A stretch of 64,000 nt of DNA. Source: Argentina anserina. Taxonomy: Eukaryota; Streptophyta; Magnoliopsida; Rosales; Rosaceae. The notes below the pieces were generated by a model. The model ran no database searches and was not told where the DNA came from. It saw only the letters and a list, made by a program, of their open reading frames with translations. Positions 47,631 to 64,000 of this stretch are shown in pieces. How positions within the stretch are numbered: position 1 is the stretch's first letter; each line of letters starts with the position of its first letter. The DNA is taken from positions 2,790,001-2,854,000 of the forward strand of contig NC_065872.1 of the NCBI RefSeq assembly GCF_933775445.1. Direction: 5' to 3'. Position numbers and translations under genes: made by a program.

Positions 47631-47867
47631 TCAGCCACTTGGGTTCTCGACTGCGTCTTCAAAATTTGGGTCCTTGGCGTCGATGACCTCCTTCTGGAAT
47701 CCCATCTCAGTTGTGGTGTAGCCCCGATCGCCGACCCAGGTGAACTTGCCGCCATGGCCACCTTTCTTGGGCGATCCATTCATGCCCGACCCTGATTTCC
47801 TGTCCTTCTTCACCTGATCCTCTCTCGCATTTCCTTTGTGACTCTTCCCATTTCCACTGTTCTTCAT
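47631..47867 (-). CDS. small basic protein with GGxGGKFTW motif (78 aa)
   Basis: A single-exon frame of 78 residues. The first ~35 are Lys/Gly/Ser-rich and likely disordered. Then KKGGHGGKFTWVGDRGY is followed by an acidic tail with VIDAKDPNFEDA. The pattern GGxGGKxTW ... IDxxDPNxxD resembles the short segment before the MA3 repeats of PDCD4/MRF translation regulators, but no MA3 domain is present. It is probably a small plant-conserved protein of unknown role. Composition and a complete frame with a pyrimidine-rich leader favour a real gene. I cannot assign a function. Confidence 0.65.
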   Translation of the reverse strand: MKNSGNGKSHKGNAREDQVKKDRKSGSGMNGSPKKGGHGGKFTWVGDRGYTTTEMGFQKEVIDAKDPNFEDAVENPSG

Positions 47868-48089
47868 CTCCTTCGATATCTTCTTTTTCTTATCTGTATA
47901 CTGAAACTGAGAGATCGGTATAGAGTTGTTGCGGTATTTAAGGTCAACGTCCTGTAGGGTTGTGGCGTACGTGGGGCGTTTCTATTGGAGGGAAGCAATC
48001 GGATAAGACCGAGGAACAACAACATGTGGAGGGGTGTTGTGCTATATTCTTGTTTTAAATGTCCTTCGAATCTCTCTAAAAGCTTAGAT
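47868..48089. other. spacer; leader of the small minus-strand gene
   Basis: Contains the probable 5'UTR and promoter of the 47631-47867 gene. No other element recognised. Confidence 0.5.
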
Positions 48090-48747
48090 TCTTTGTGCTA
48101 GGGACTTTTTCTGGGGGTCTGCTTCTTCTCATCCTATGGTCTTCTGTTCGTACCCTTAAAAACGCAGGTGGTTTAGGGATTAGGCCTTTTAACCATTTTA
48201 ATTATGCAGCTCTGGCTAAGCTTGCTCGGAAGATTTTGACTGACTCTAGCAATTTTTGGGTTAAGCTTGTGAAAGCAAAATTCCTTCTTTGATGTCAAAA
48301 AAACTGGCCATAGATCTACTGCTTGGAAATGTATTCTTGACTGTAGAAAAGTTTTATTGGATGGTCTGAGATGGATTGTAGCCTTGTAGGTAATGGTAAG
48401 ACTATTAATTTCTGGTTATTCAACTGGTGCTTTCATTGTCATCTTCTGAATCTAGTTCTTGATCATTTGAAATACCGTATCAACTTGAATGATACTGTTG
48501 CTAATTATATGTGTAATGGTTCTTGGCTTGCTGATAAGCTCTCTTCTTTTCTTTCTATTGATGTTGTCAATTCTATCAAAGCAAATTCCTATTCCTTTCT
48601 ATCCCACTGAAGATTATTTTGTTTGGGGCCGAATGGTAATGGTTGCTTCTCTATCAAGTCAGCTTCTTCCTTTCTTTCCTCTTCTGTTACTGCTCATTCT
48701 TGTGCTCCTACTCTGAATAAAATGTGGAATCTTCCTATCCCTCCTAG
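48090..48747 (+). mobile_element. LINE (non-LTR retrotransposon) ORF2 3' fragment
   Basis: The plus strand, across several frame breaks, reads the C-terminal part of a plant L1-type ORF2. It has GGLGIRPFNHFNYAALAKLARKILTD-SNFWVKL-KAKF, then VGNGKTINFW, a GSWLADKLSS-like stretch, and FSIKSAS ... MWNLPIPP leading to the zf-RVT region. Stops occur near 48290 and 48610. It is truncated at both ends. Confidence 0.85.
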
Positions 48748-48925
48748 TGGGATTATGATGATGATGATGACAACGACGAGGTTTTGGGTGGAAGAGATTC
48801 GGTGGCAGGTGAAACATGGTTTGCTTGTTCTAAGGATGGCCGGTAAGGTTGCATTTCTCACTAATGTCAGGGAGCTCAAGAGACTTGGCGAATGCAAGAG
48901 CAGAGAACTGCCTTCCCATTTCTTG
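48748..48925 (+). pseudogene. TANGO2/NRDE-family gene fragment
   Basis: From TGG at 48748 the frame reads WDYDDDDDNDEVLGGRDSVAGETWFACSKDGR. After one extra base near 48843 it reads VAFLTNVRELKRLGECKSRELP in another frame. These are the N-terminal words of plant TANGO2-like (NRDE, formerly DUF833) proteins: EVLGGRD-VAGGTWLAC and RVAFLTNVRE-. It is a fragment with a frameshift, joined without a gap to the LINE fragment, so it is non-functional. Confidence 0.82.
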
Positions 48926-49369
48926 TTGGTCTATTGCTTATGTTCCATTTTGCTTGGTGTACCCCTATCATGCATTTCAAGATGCCTATAAATATTGATG
49001 GCTACTCTTTATCATATGTGTAGAATCTTAATGATTTGGTTGAGTTGAATTCGTTTCTCTGCCTCTGGTTTTGTTCTTGTTGTTTATCTCTACTACTATT
49101 AAGGGAGCACCAAAAGCTTCACAAATTGTGAACTTTCAAGTATATCTCTGCATAGACAGAAGAATAATTATGTAAAAATATTAATGTTTTATTAATGTGT
49201 TTTATTAAAATTATCTTTCATATGAAACAAAATTACATAAAAATATTGTCTTTTAAGAATACACTTCAAATAAAATTATATAACCCGTGCAATCAAAACA
49301 CATGCATCGCATAATTACAAGGCTAGTTTTATGTAATTGAACCATTCTTCCAAATGATCACTTCATGTG
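48926..49369. other. intergenic, no gene seen
   Basis: AT-rich spacer. The first ~60 bases may be further unrecognisable sequence from the LINE/TANGO2 chimera. Confidence 0.45.
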
Positions 49370-49575
49370 ACTTATTGAGGGTAATAATTATTTTATTGGG
49401 TCAATAACATGTGTTACTGGGTGTTAGTAATTTATTATTGGGAATTACTGGGTAATTTGTTACTGGAGGTTAGTAATTTAATATTGAGGATTACTATGTC
49501 AGTAATTTGTTATTGGGAGTTAATGAGTGTCAATAATTTGTTAATGAGGATTACTAAGGGTCAATATTTTTTTCT
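49370..49575. repeat. degenerate minisatellite (GTNANTAATTTGTTATTGGG units)
   Basis: About six to eight irregular units of roughly 25-32 bp alternate TTAGTAATTTGTTA/ATTGGG with GGATTACT words. Clearly repetitive, but the unit length is not constant. Confidence 0.75.
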
Positions 49576-50180
49576 GGCGACCGATGGACGGAGTCAGACG
49601 ACGTGGACCAGAATCCGGTGATCGGACCTCGGTGTCTAGCAAGGTTCCGGAAACGTGATCTCTCTCATCAACTTCCTCACTCTATAAATGTTTAGATTGA
49701 TAATATTAAAATAATCTAAAAAATATACAAACAATAGTTTTTATATTAATTGGACAAATGTTTAGTTATCTTGTGTTGAAATGGGTACATTTTGGTGGGT
49801 GGAGAGTGTTTCAAGTTGTCCTTTATTATAATTGCAGCTGCAACATTTGTTGGGGCACTTATTTGTCATTGAAATGGGCAAAGAGGATGCCAAATTTGTA
49901 CTAAATGACATTTTTCCTTTAAAAAAAGAGCAGAGGAAACAAAACAAAACAGTGGACTAGGGCTGACTGGGCTTTCCGTGCACCCCAAGTCCAAAGTCCA
50001 GGAGAATTCAATTTCTCAGCCCGTTCAACCCGTGTGGGACCCTTAGCCCTCCCCCTTTGATGACATGGCGACGACTCATTGGCGAGTATTAACGAAGCTA
50101 ACCGTAAAAAGAGAACGGAAAAAGGAAAAAAAAAGAAAAAAAAATACAACAAAATAAATAAAGGCAATTGAAGAGAAGCA
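49576..50180. other. upstream region of the arginyl-tRNA synthetase gene
   Basis: AT-rich spacer, then A-rich leader-like sequence before the first ATG at 50181. No discrete promoter box is decisive. Confidence 0.45.
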
Positions 50181-55823
<5,643 letters not shown>

Positions 55824-56378
55824 TATGTTCACCCAGTCCACAGTTAAATCTCCAAAGATATAATGGTGTACGATATGATTCTACAGCCTGCTTAAACTTA
55901 GGGATTTTGAACTCTTGTTAATCCAATTTTCACTGTAAAACCGTTGAACGACTATTTTGATGAAATGCAGCACAGAAATACAAAATATGTTGCAAACTCC
56001 CTAAAACTAAAGCATCTGTGATTTGGATCTTCTCGTCTTAAACAGATCAGGTTGGTCAATCGTTCCCAAGAGGTTCTCCGTTCTTTCTTTTGTTTTGAGA
56101 ACTTCTGGGAATTCTGTAATCAGATAATCCACCAGAAATAACAAACATCTAGGCTTTAAGAACTAAGGTTAAGTCAGAAACTTTCAAACTTACATAAAGA
56201 AACAATGGAATTTCACTATACAAATGACCCGCCATAACATTTTGAAAATGTAAATCCTCAACTTGTGTTCCAGATGGAACAACTACGTACAACTGGGTAT
56301 ACTAAAAGTGAAAAAACCCAGATAAGAAGAGAGAAATGCTTCTTTGTAATAAGAAGGCATCATTTCCTCTGGAAATTA
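55824..56378. other. convergent 3' ends of ArgRS and OXS3-like genes
   Basis: This 555-bp spacer should contain both 3'UTRs, since the two genes face each other. No other element recognised. Confidence 0.55.
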
Positions 56379-56868
56379 CTACTTGGAATATAAGAAAGAA
56401 CCCCTTGAAATAGCTTTCTTTGAGATAATGGCTTTGGGACTAGTATTATAAGATTTGTGACCATTATCTAAACCACCTCCATAGCTCTTGCATGGCTTCC
56501 TTTTCCTTCTATAAGGAGCTGCCACCTTCTTTGCAAGATCATCCAAGCTCTTCACTCCTCCCAGCGATGTGAAAGATTGCGACTTTCCTTGATAGTACTT
56601 TGATAAACCTCTCCTGCATAAAATCAAAACGCAACAAATTTAGAACACAGAACCAAAATAAAAAGTACTGATGAATCATGAATAGGAAATCAAGAAAGAA
56701 ATAAGCATATGTGATTATATAGGTTATTGTTTACCTTATAGGAAGATGAACCATGAGCTCAGACAATTCATAAAGAGGTCCATTTGAAGAAGATGATGAA
56801 GAAGAAGATGCATCATCAACCAAATCAGATGAAGACGAACACGAAGAGGATGACTCCATGGAGTCCAT
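56379..56868 (-). CDS. OXS3: OXIDATIVE STRESS 3-like protein
   Basis: Two exons, 56868-56735 and 56613-56379 (134 and 235 nt), with donor GTAAAC and acceptor TGCAG, encode 122 residues. OXS3 proteins are nuclear plant proteins that raise tolerance to heavy metals and oxidative stress and act on chromatin or stress-gene expression. The N-terminus is a Ser-rich/acidic block ([24 protein letters not shown]). The family core [21 protein letters not shown] spans the splice junction, followed by SLDDLAKK and a basic C-terminus. ATG 56868 is the first in frame; an in-frame stop lies 23 codons upstream, so a longer start is excluded unless another exon exists. The neighbour MKK6 is also close to OXS3 in Arabidopsis (from memory). 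Confidence 0.85.
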
Positions 56869-58917
56869 GGATCTTGAATCACAAATATCTTGAGGGTAGT
56901 CTTCCTTGATCACACCCAGCTATCTTCAAAACCGTGATAACCAATCTCACTTTCTTTCCAATTATGAGCACAGACAACCTTAGCTTCTTGAAGACCCGTG
57001 AAGAAGGAAGATGAACAAGAGGAAGAATAGGAACAACTGAACGAGAAGAAATTGAATATCTAAGTTTGGCGTTGAACAACTCTGGAAGCTTTAGAACATA
57101 TGGTTTCCGATTCAGGTTGGTTTCCAAGGGAATATATATATATATATAGGAAATATATGCCTGATGGGAATAGGATAAAACACTTGGTGGCGTTTCCGTT
57201 TAATAATGAACCAATGGATAACACTGAGTATTCCGTTATCATCATTTCTATAAATAAAATAAAATTTGTATACCGACCCCTTATCCCAGAATTTGTCATT
57301 ATCACTTAATACTTATCACATCCTTATGGCCTAAATTTACTTGCTTTCCCATACAACAAGAAATGAGGATAAGGCCTAAATTTGAAGGCATCCATATCCG
57401 AGTCACCGTCTCCTCTATCTAAGTATCTATCTCCCTCTTCTTCTTCTTAAACTGAGGTCGCCATCTTATATGAACTTTTGCCTCATAAAGCCTTGACAGA
57501 TTAGCATATTCCCATGTTTTATGGCATGAAGAAGTAAATAAATAAAGGGAAAAGGTTTGGGTTTTTGGCTAATGGAGTATAATCCAAAGTGGCTCTAAGA
57601 TTATCTACAATTGCACATTTGTCTTTTGACATAAACTTTTACCAAGACATAACATTGTTTCCCCACTTGGTTGGGACAATGCTGGCTGGCCTGCATTGTG
57701 TTGCTTCCTTCTGTCCTCTTTGATCTTTGATGTAAGGATAATCCGAATACTTTATAATGTTTTGGAGCATATACCTCGTATAAAATTCTACAATTGGTTC
57801 AAGTTTTAGGAGCCTTGGTTGGAACGATGCTTGCAACATTGTTGTGTTGGTTCCCTTTGGTCTTCTTCAACCATTAAAAATTTAATTTTAAAATTACGAA
57901 TCTAATATTATCTTCATATGTTAAAATCAGAGATAATTACGATATTTTATCGTATTTCTCATGTTTCTCGTGATTGAATTTAATTATTAAAATTTGAAAA
58001 ACGTTATCATCTAAGGGTGTTATTAAAGTATCTAGCTGCAACATCCATTTTCATGCCATAATTATTTTGATCATTAGATCTTGGCCATCGTCACCACAGT
58101 ATGGAATCCCTAATTAATCACAGACCAAGATGTTTGAAAAATAGTAACGAAGCTTAATATAATGAGAAAGCTTAATGTAATGTGAAATCTTGGATATGCT
58201 GTCCCTTAGTATAGAAACTAGTGGCTGAAGTGTAATAAAAATTCCAGGGTTTGGTTTGATAACGAAATTATTCATATAATTATCTCGAATAATAGTGTTG
58301 CTAAGGAAGGAAAAGAGAATAAAGATAAGGAGGTTGACAAAGGCTCAGGTCATGATGATTGGAGTGGAGTAGTGTTTTATATTAGGTCTTGATGGGTACT
58401 CAAACTGCCACCACATGCTTGCTGGTTCATCATCTTCTTCTGCTTACTGTAAATCTTACCCTCTTAAAGATTCATGCTTTGTAATCTTATCCCATATCTG
58501 TAGGACTTGGACCTCTCAAGGTCCAAACCTTGGTATATAAATGCCTACAGTTTAGTGCCCACAGAAAACCCACCTCTGCCGGTTTGACCCCGTCACACCA
58601 CCCTCTGTGTCTCTCTTATTCCTTCAACTACATCCATATAACGTCGGCCATTATACATATTCTTCCAAATACAAAAAAAAGTTCAAAAAGGGTGCGCTTC
58701 AATATGGAAAATAAAAAGGGAAATCTCATTTCTGTGACATCAAAAATGGCAAACACTAGGTATATGCATGTAAGATCTTGATACAGCAGGTTAATATAGG
58801 AGCTGTAACTTTGTGAAAGTGAAAAAACCACACAGCGGTAACTAAATATAACATTGTAACAGTAGAAATAAGACCTGCATTTTGTTTCCACAAGAACTAT
58901 AGGATCATTAGGATGAT
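56869..58917. other. intergenic; OXS3 leader/promoter and an orphan TATA-like site
   Basis: 56869-57130 is probably the OXS3-like leader and promoter. A (TA)n tract lies near 57131-57148. At 58507-58527 a short perfect hairpin (TTGGACCT-CTCA-AGGTCCAA) lies just upstream of GGTATATAAATGCC (~58531-58544), but no gene follows on the plus strand. MKK6's 3'UTR should occupy the right end. Confidence 0.45.
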
Positions 58918-61857
58918 CTATCTGGGAAAATTTACAGGAGATTCCAGGCTACCCACCAGAATTTCAAGATCAATGTCCTTGTCTTCGAACTTTTTGATGA
59001 ATGGGTGACTCTGAAAGAAGAAAATGAATTTGCTGTCAGATTTCAACTGAAAGGCAAAGTAGCTAAATTTTAAAAGATGAACAAAAACAGAACACTAGCT
59101 GACTAACCAAAAGGTCCAAAGTTGATGATCTGTGTTGAGGATCCTTCTGTATGCTGCAAATGCAAAGGGAAATAGGAAAGGTCACATTGCTGTAAATTAT
59201 CCATTTCAGAGGTGAAGAATGCAATCAATGCATGGACATGGGATTACCAGGCAGACACAAAAGAACAGAATTCGGGAGAGAACTGATCTGGTGGAGCAAC
59301 AGGAGGTGGGCTTCCAACAATTGCCTCTAAAAGCTCATAAAAGCTTGGCCAGCTTTGTTCATCTTCAGATTGCATGTAAGGGAACCGCCCAATAGCACAC
59401 TCAAGTATCACCATGCCTAAACTCCAAATGTCACTGCTATAGTCATAAGTGCCTCCTTTAATTCTCTCTGGCTGCAAAAAAAAAAAAAAAAACTGAAAAG
59501 GTAAATCTCATTGTAACACAGATTCTGCAATGTAACATGTTGCAAGCTTAAGAATAAGCATCTAAATTTTAGTCTTGGGAGCTAGCACTCCTAGCAGTGA
59601 AAGGAAGAGAAATAGAAAGAATCATTACATACCGACATATAATTGTAAGTACCAACGAATGTATCCCTCTGACCCATGGAGCTAGCAAGTGAAGCACTCA
59701 CACCAAAATCAGTAATCTTGACCTCCCCTTTGTGGTTTACTAGCAGATTGGATGGTTTTATGTCTCTGTGAATTACATGTCTTTCATTGTGCAAGTAGAC
59801 AAGCCCTTGTAAAACCTGATGCATAAGTATAGATCTTATTAGCCAAGAGAAAAATATAACTTTTCAAAATGTTGCAAATGAACTTAGTCTTCACATGCGA
59901 TGAGAAGTGATGGACTCATGTACCTGTTTACAAACGACTGCAAGATATGGTTCAAGAATTGTCTTAATTTGTCTGATTACATCTGCAAGAGATCCACGAT
60001 CCATGTATTCTAACACAAGAGAAATTGCCCCATTGTGATAAAAGGAGTGGTGGCAAACCACCACATGTGGACATTGTGCTGCTTGGTTTATTTTTAGCTC
60101 CTGCACAATTTGTTTACGAATCTCCTCTTGTATGTTCATCTGAATAACCTGCAAAACATATAAAAAGAAAGAATTCCTAGTGATACATTTACTCCCGGAG
60201 CACAGATGTGATTAGAGGAGAAAGTATAGGCAAGGGAAAATAGCATGTGAGTACTCCCGGAGCACAGATGTGATTAGAGGAGACAGTATAGCAAGGGAAA
60301 ATAGCATGTGAGTATAAGGATATTAAGATGAGAGAACTGAGTAGACCACAAATATTAGAATTCTATAAAACCCATACAGCCATAACTAAGAAGCATCTAT
60401 ATTCTGCACCACATGCAACAAAAGAATCTCATGAGCTTTTCTGGAAGGGTGGATCATGACTTGGAAATTCAATTAGTTGCGACTAAAAGGAGTTACCAAA
60501 ATAAGGCCTATTGCTACATTACTGTACTTTTAAGAAAATGTTGTTTCCAAAAAACAAGAAGAAAATATATATACGATATAAACCTTTTCCCAGATCAATT
60601 AGAACAATGATTACCTGCACATAGGCCTTGTGGTTAAATTGAACTTTCTTTTCAATTTGACACGGAAAAGACAAGCAGACAAAGGTAGGAATACAGTTAT
60701 GATTTCTAATACTGACCTTCAAGGCAAATAGTTTTCCAACCCATTTATGGCGGACAAGTTGGACTACACCACCACTTCCCTTCCCAATCACTTTGATAGT
60801 CTCAAGATCTTCCAAGGAAAGTTCAACATTGAGCTCCTTATTATCAGAAGGCTGTTCAGATACACCAGAAAAAGGTAATGAAAAGGCAAACATAGGAGGA
60901 TATAGAAAAAATTGTAAAACAAATTCCTGCACCATATGCAGATGAAAACTAATCACCTTAAGCATGTATTCATGATGGATACAAAAGAAAACACAAGAAG
61001 TGCAGCCTGCAACTTAAGAATGTGAGACCAACTCGTTTGTGGCATAAAAACAGACTTCTTATGCACCCAAGAACACTAAAGAGTCAAATAGTGTGGCAAG
61101 TTTACATTCTTTGCCTAAAGCAATACACAGCTTATAAAGCTAAGCACTACTTGAACGTGCCCCCATGCCCTCACAATTGAATTCCATCACTTTCAATTCC
61201 TAATCTCTATGTGGGAAGGGAGTATATCAAATGATCAAATGGGTAATCAGTCACCAAAATCCATCACAGAGAAAAAGTAACACGCAATTTAAAGCAGATA
61301 TGACTGATAATGGTGGTTAACTGAATACATCAAATTATCAATCCAGAAGTCAATTCTCTTTACCACAATCAAAGTTAAACTTACTCGAACCTCTTTCGCT
61401 TCGGAGGTAAGCCGCAACCCTTTCTGGTTCAGAAGCAAACCCCCATCATGAAATGTACCACTGGCAGTCCTGAAATTCAATGCCTTGACTCAGAAAAAAA
61501 AATTCCATAAACCCACAAAACCCAAACAAGAATCAAACTTTCCACTCAAACCCATCAAAACAAGAAAGTTAATTACAACCCTTATTCAATCAAATCCATC
61601 AATCCCCCAATCATGAAATTACCATATTAAAACCCTAACCCAGAACAGGAGTACAATCAAAGACCCAAGATACCATTTTTTCTTTAATTTCATTCCATAA
61701 ATGTCACTTTATGCTATCCAAGAATGGAAATTTGGGGAAAGATTATAAGAAAGATGGAATCTTTGGGTACTTACAAGAATGAGGTGATGTTGGTTTCTTG
61801 AGCAGGAACAGAGAGCTTGAGCTGCTTCTTCAGATTCAATGGCGTCTTAGTCTTCAT
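58918..61857 (-). CDS. MKK6: MAP kinase kinase 6 (MKK6/ANQ1/NQK1 type)
   Basis: Eight exons on the minus strand: 61857-61775, 61469-61385, 60851-60717, 60148-59924, 59815-59633, 59471-59248, 59153-59108 and 59010-58918. They encode 357 residues, in phase throughout and of normal family length. This dual-specificity kinase sits between NPK1/ANP MAPKKKs and MPK4-type MAPKs in the cytokinesis (phragmoplast) cascade. It shows an N-terminal MAPK docking site (KKQLKLSVP), Gly loop GKGSGGVV, the ATP Lys in FALKV, catalytic [11 protein letters not shown], an activation loop with the plant S/T-X5-S/T motif in SMGQRDT, then GTYNYMSPERI, and a C-terminal [14 protein letters not shown]. All key residues are intact. 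The spliced core words [15 protein letters not shown] and GSLADVIRQ are diagnostic of group A MKK6. Confidence 0.96.
60191..60313. repeat. 62-bp tandem duplication in an MKK6 intron
   Basis: Two near-identical copies starting ACTCCCGGAGCACAGATGTG lie at 60191 and 60253, in the intron between exons 3 and 4. They differ at one substitution and one indel by eye, so the duplication is recent. Confidence 0.93.
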
Positions 61858-62536
61858 CCTAATCGGGTTTTTTGACCTAATTGGGTTTCTAACGAAATTG
61901 GGTATTCGATTTTGGGGAAATGAGAGGGTTTTGATTAAGTTGGAGTGAAAGTAGAAACAGAGAAATTCAAATGATGAAGACCGCGAAAATTATATAGAAT
62001 TATTTGTTGTTTCCGTTGCAAATAATACAAAGCTTGAATTATTTCGGTTCGATCTGGTGTAGACGGTTCTATTGTTTTATGATGATACAACTTTTTATCT
62101 AGTGGATCTGACCGTTGATCATAAGGTTAAGATGAGAGATGTGATCTTGATGTGTCTACTAGAAGGTTAAGGAGAAGTTATGAACATTGTGACGAGCTGA
62201 TATATTTATGAAGTTATGAACATTGCCCACCAACTTGAAAATGTGAAGATGATTCTCCTTGGTTCATGCATTCGTTAACTTGCTTTACTCTTTCAAAAGT
62301 TTATTTGACGAGCTGTATACATATTTGAAGCATTGAAGGTGTAGTCATCAATCTTCCCAGTTATCAATGAAAGATTGGTGGAAATTAAATAAAATTTCTT
62401 TATAATTTGCAATGGATTATTGAGAAATTTGACCAATGATAAGGAATGATTTTCTTCCTTTAATATTTTTACTAGCCTACCGAACGCGCGTTCCACTGGC
62501 GTTGAAATAAAGGTAGTTATAAATTTATAATTAAAC
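61858..62536. other. MKK6 promoter/leader and spacer before the PPR copy
   Basis: 61858-62000 is the probable MKK6 leader. The remainder, 62150-62536, has repeated words (GAAGTTATGAACATTG, GACGAGCTG) and a GAACGCGCGTTC palindrome near 62480 that looks like transposon-end debris. No PPR coding is seen here, although the PPR gene's 5' part would be expected. Confidence 0.45.
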
Positions 62537-64000
62537 ATGCGTGAAGCCAAGTTTCTCGGAATTGGAGATTTGAAAACGTTGTACTCAGACATGGTATTGG
62601 ATCGAATACGCCCTGATTTGCATATATATAATATCATGGTGAATGCCTATTGTAAACTAGGCAATGTGGTTGAGGCTGGTGTGTATCTTAGTAAGATAGT
62701 CGAGGCCGGTTTGAAGCCGAATACGAATACTTATAATTCTTTGATAATGGGGCATTGTAGGAATAAGGATGTAGATAGTGCTTTTGGGATTTTTAAGGTG
62801 ATCCCTGACAAGGGTTGTAGAACAGATGTGGTTTCCTATAATGTGTTGATACATGGGCTTTGTGCGGCTGGGAGGAGCCGTGAGGCGTTTGAGTTGTTTG
62901 GTAATATGGAGAAGGATGAGCGTGTGCCAGATGCGCCGACATATAATGTGCTTATTCATGCGTTGTGTAGAGGGGGGAGGAGAATGGAGGGGATGAATTT
63001 GTTTAGGGAGATGAAGGAGAAGGGGTGTGAGCCGAGTGTGAATACTTATAATGTGCTTATTACTAGCTTGTGTGACGAGAATAAGATTGAGTATGCTAGA
63101 AAGGTTCTGGACCTGATGTCGGCGAAAGGGTTGGTTCCGGATGTTGTCACATATAATGCATTGATTGATGGGTTTTGCAAGGAGGGAGCGGTTGAGGTTG
63201 CTTTCGGGATTCTGGATTTGATGGAATCTAATAAGTGCCGTCCCAATGCTGGCATATTTACTGAATTGATTCATGGGTTTTGCAAAAGGAACAATGTGCA
63301 CCAGGCGATGGCGCTTCTTGATAGGATGCTTGAACGGAAGCTCTCACCGGACCGGATTACATACAATTCATTGATCAATGGGCAGTGTAAAGCAGGTCAT
63401 GTAGATAGTGCTTATAGGTTGCTTAATTTGATGAAACATAGTGGTGTAGTTCCTGACCAGTGGTCTTACAGTGTTATCATTGACAGTCTCTGTAAGTTTG
63501 GGAGATTAGAAGAAGCTCAATTCATATTTGATTCCCTCAAGGAGAAAGTCATCAAGTCTAATGAAGTGATTTTTACTGCTTTACTTGATGTCTATTGCAA
63601 GATTGGGAAACTTGATGATGCTCGCATTTTATTTGATAGAATGCTTGTTGAGGGTTGTGTCCCAAACTCATATACTTATTGTGCCTTCCTAGGTGGGCTG
63701 TGCAAAGAGGAAAAACAAAGGAAGCATTGTCAGTGGTGGAACAGATGTTAAGTACTGGTGTGCAGCCTACGGTCCATACTTGTAACGTTCTAATTAACCA
63801 TGTGCTAAAAGAAGGGAATTTCGAACATGCTCAGAGGTTTCTAAATGAATTTGTCTCTCTTGGTTACCAACCTGATGCAGTTATGTACGGTACATTTGTT
63901 CATACATATTGCAGCATTGATGATATTAAAGAAGCAGAGAAGGTAATGATTAAGATGGATGAAGAAGGAGTTTCTGCAGATTCTTTGACATATGCATTTT
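62537..64000 (+). pseudogene. P-class pentatricopeptide repeat gene copy, 5'-truncated and frameshifted, runs off the edge
   Basis: The open frame from ATG 62537 to 63751 (404 codons) is about eleven 35-residue P-type PPR motifs of the form xxxYNxLIxGxCKxGxxxxAxxLxxxMxxxGxxPD. PPR proteins bind organellar RNA one base per repeat. At 63711-63715 one A is missing from an A-run (GAAAAACAAAG). Translation leaves the PPR frame and stops at 63751. Beyond it, in a different frame, repeats continue to the window end (VEQMLSTGVQPTVHTCNVLINH ... PDAVMYGTFVHTYC). No organelle-targeting peptide or leading repeats lie upstream, so the copy lacks its 5' part relative to full-length relatives. A truncated live gene with a sequencing error at the A-run is the alternative. 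Confidence 0.8.

Noticed and set aside
62657..63301. 214-codon minus-strand ORF over the PPR copy
   Set aside because: Shadow of the repetitive PPR coding strand.

Overview
This window is nuclear DNA of a flowering plant. Coding genes are split by GT/AG introns and sit in AT-rich intergenic DNA full of LTR elements, MITEs and microsatellites. Every recognisable protein has a close land-plant family: IQ67-domain protein, DTX-type MATE transporter, QRT1/PME53-like pectinesterase, AMP1-like M28 peptidase, MKK6, OXS3 and PPR. The protein wording and gene order fit a eudicot. A rosid such as a Rosaceae species is my guess, but nothing here proves the species.

Layout: a small unrecognised three-exon gene (1289-2049, minus). 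Intergenic DNA with a 528-bp hAT-type MITE carrying a perfect 8-bp target duplication (6793-7320). A full-length but dead Ty1/copia element (9229-14121, minus) with a 5-bp target duplication; where gag should be, it carries pieces of two host RNA-binding-protein genes. An intronless MATE transporter (18262-19905, plus). About 11 kb of intergenic DNA with a 161-bp tandem duplication and two oppositely oriented copies of a ~400-430 bp inverted-repeat MITE, each lying in a (TA)n tract. An IQD gene (31374-32977, plus). A five-exon pectinesterase (35441-37865, minus). A candidate 2.4-kb solo LTR (38793-41205). A LAMP1-like M28 peptidase pseudogene (about 42370-45795, plus) with several independent lesions. 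Another TIR MITE, a tRNA-Lys fragment and an intact tRNA-Lys(CTT). A small 78-codon gene (47631-47867, minus). A LINE fragment fused to a TANGO2-like gene fragment. An 18-exon arginyl-tRNA synthetase with a transit-peptide exon and an internal in-frame second ATG (50181-55823, plus). An OXS3-like gene (56379-56868, minus). MAP kinase kinase 6 (58918-61857, minus). A P-class PPR gene copy, 5'-truncated and frameshifted, that runs off the right edge (62537-64000, plus).

From memory, neighbouring pairs match Arabidopsis neighbours: MATE DTX49 with IQD22 on chromosome 4, PME53 with the LAMP1 peptidase (At5g19730/At5g19740), and OXS3 with MKK6 (At5g565xx). This supports orthology of the live genes and makes the dead LAMP1 copy notable, since it lies in its ancestral position. 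The genes do not form one pathway. They cover transport, calmodulin/microtubule-linked scaffolding, wall modification, translation, stress response and the cytokinesis MAPK cascade.

The most unusual object is the copia element. Its leader and gag region holds an antisense cold-shock-domain/glycine-rich protein fragment and, in sense, an RSZ21/22-type SR-protein RRM fused in frame to the protease. Exon borders were placed by eye from splice sites and reading-frame continuity. They agree in phase throughout for the small first gene, the IQD gene, pectinesterase, ArgRS, OXS3 and MKK6.
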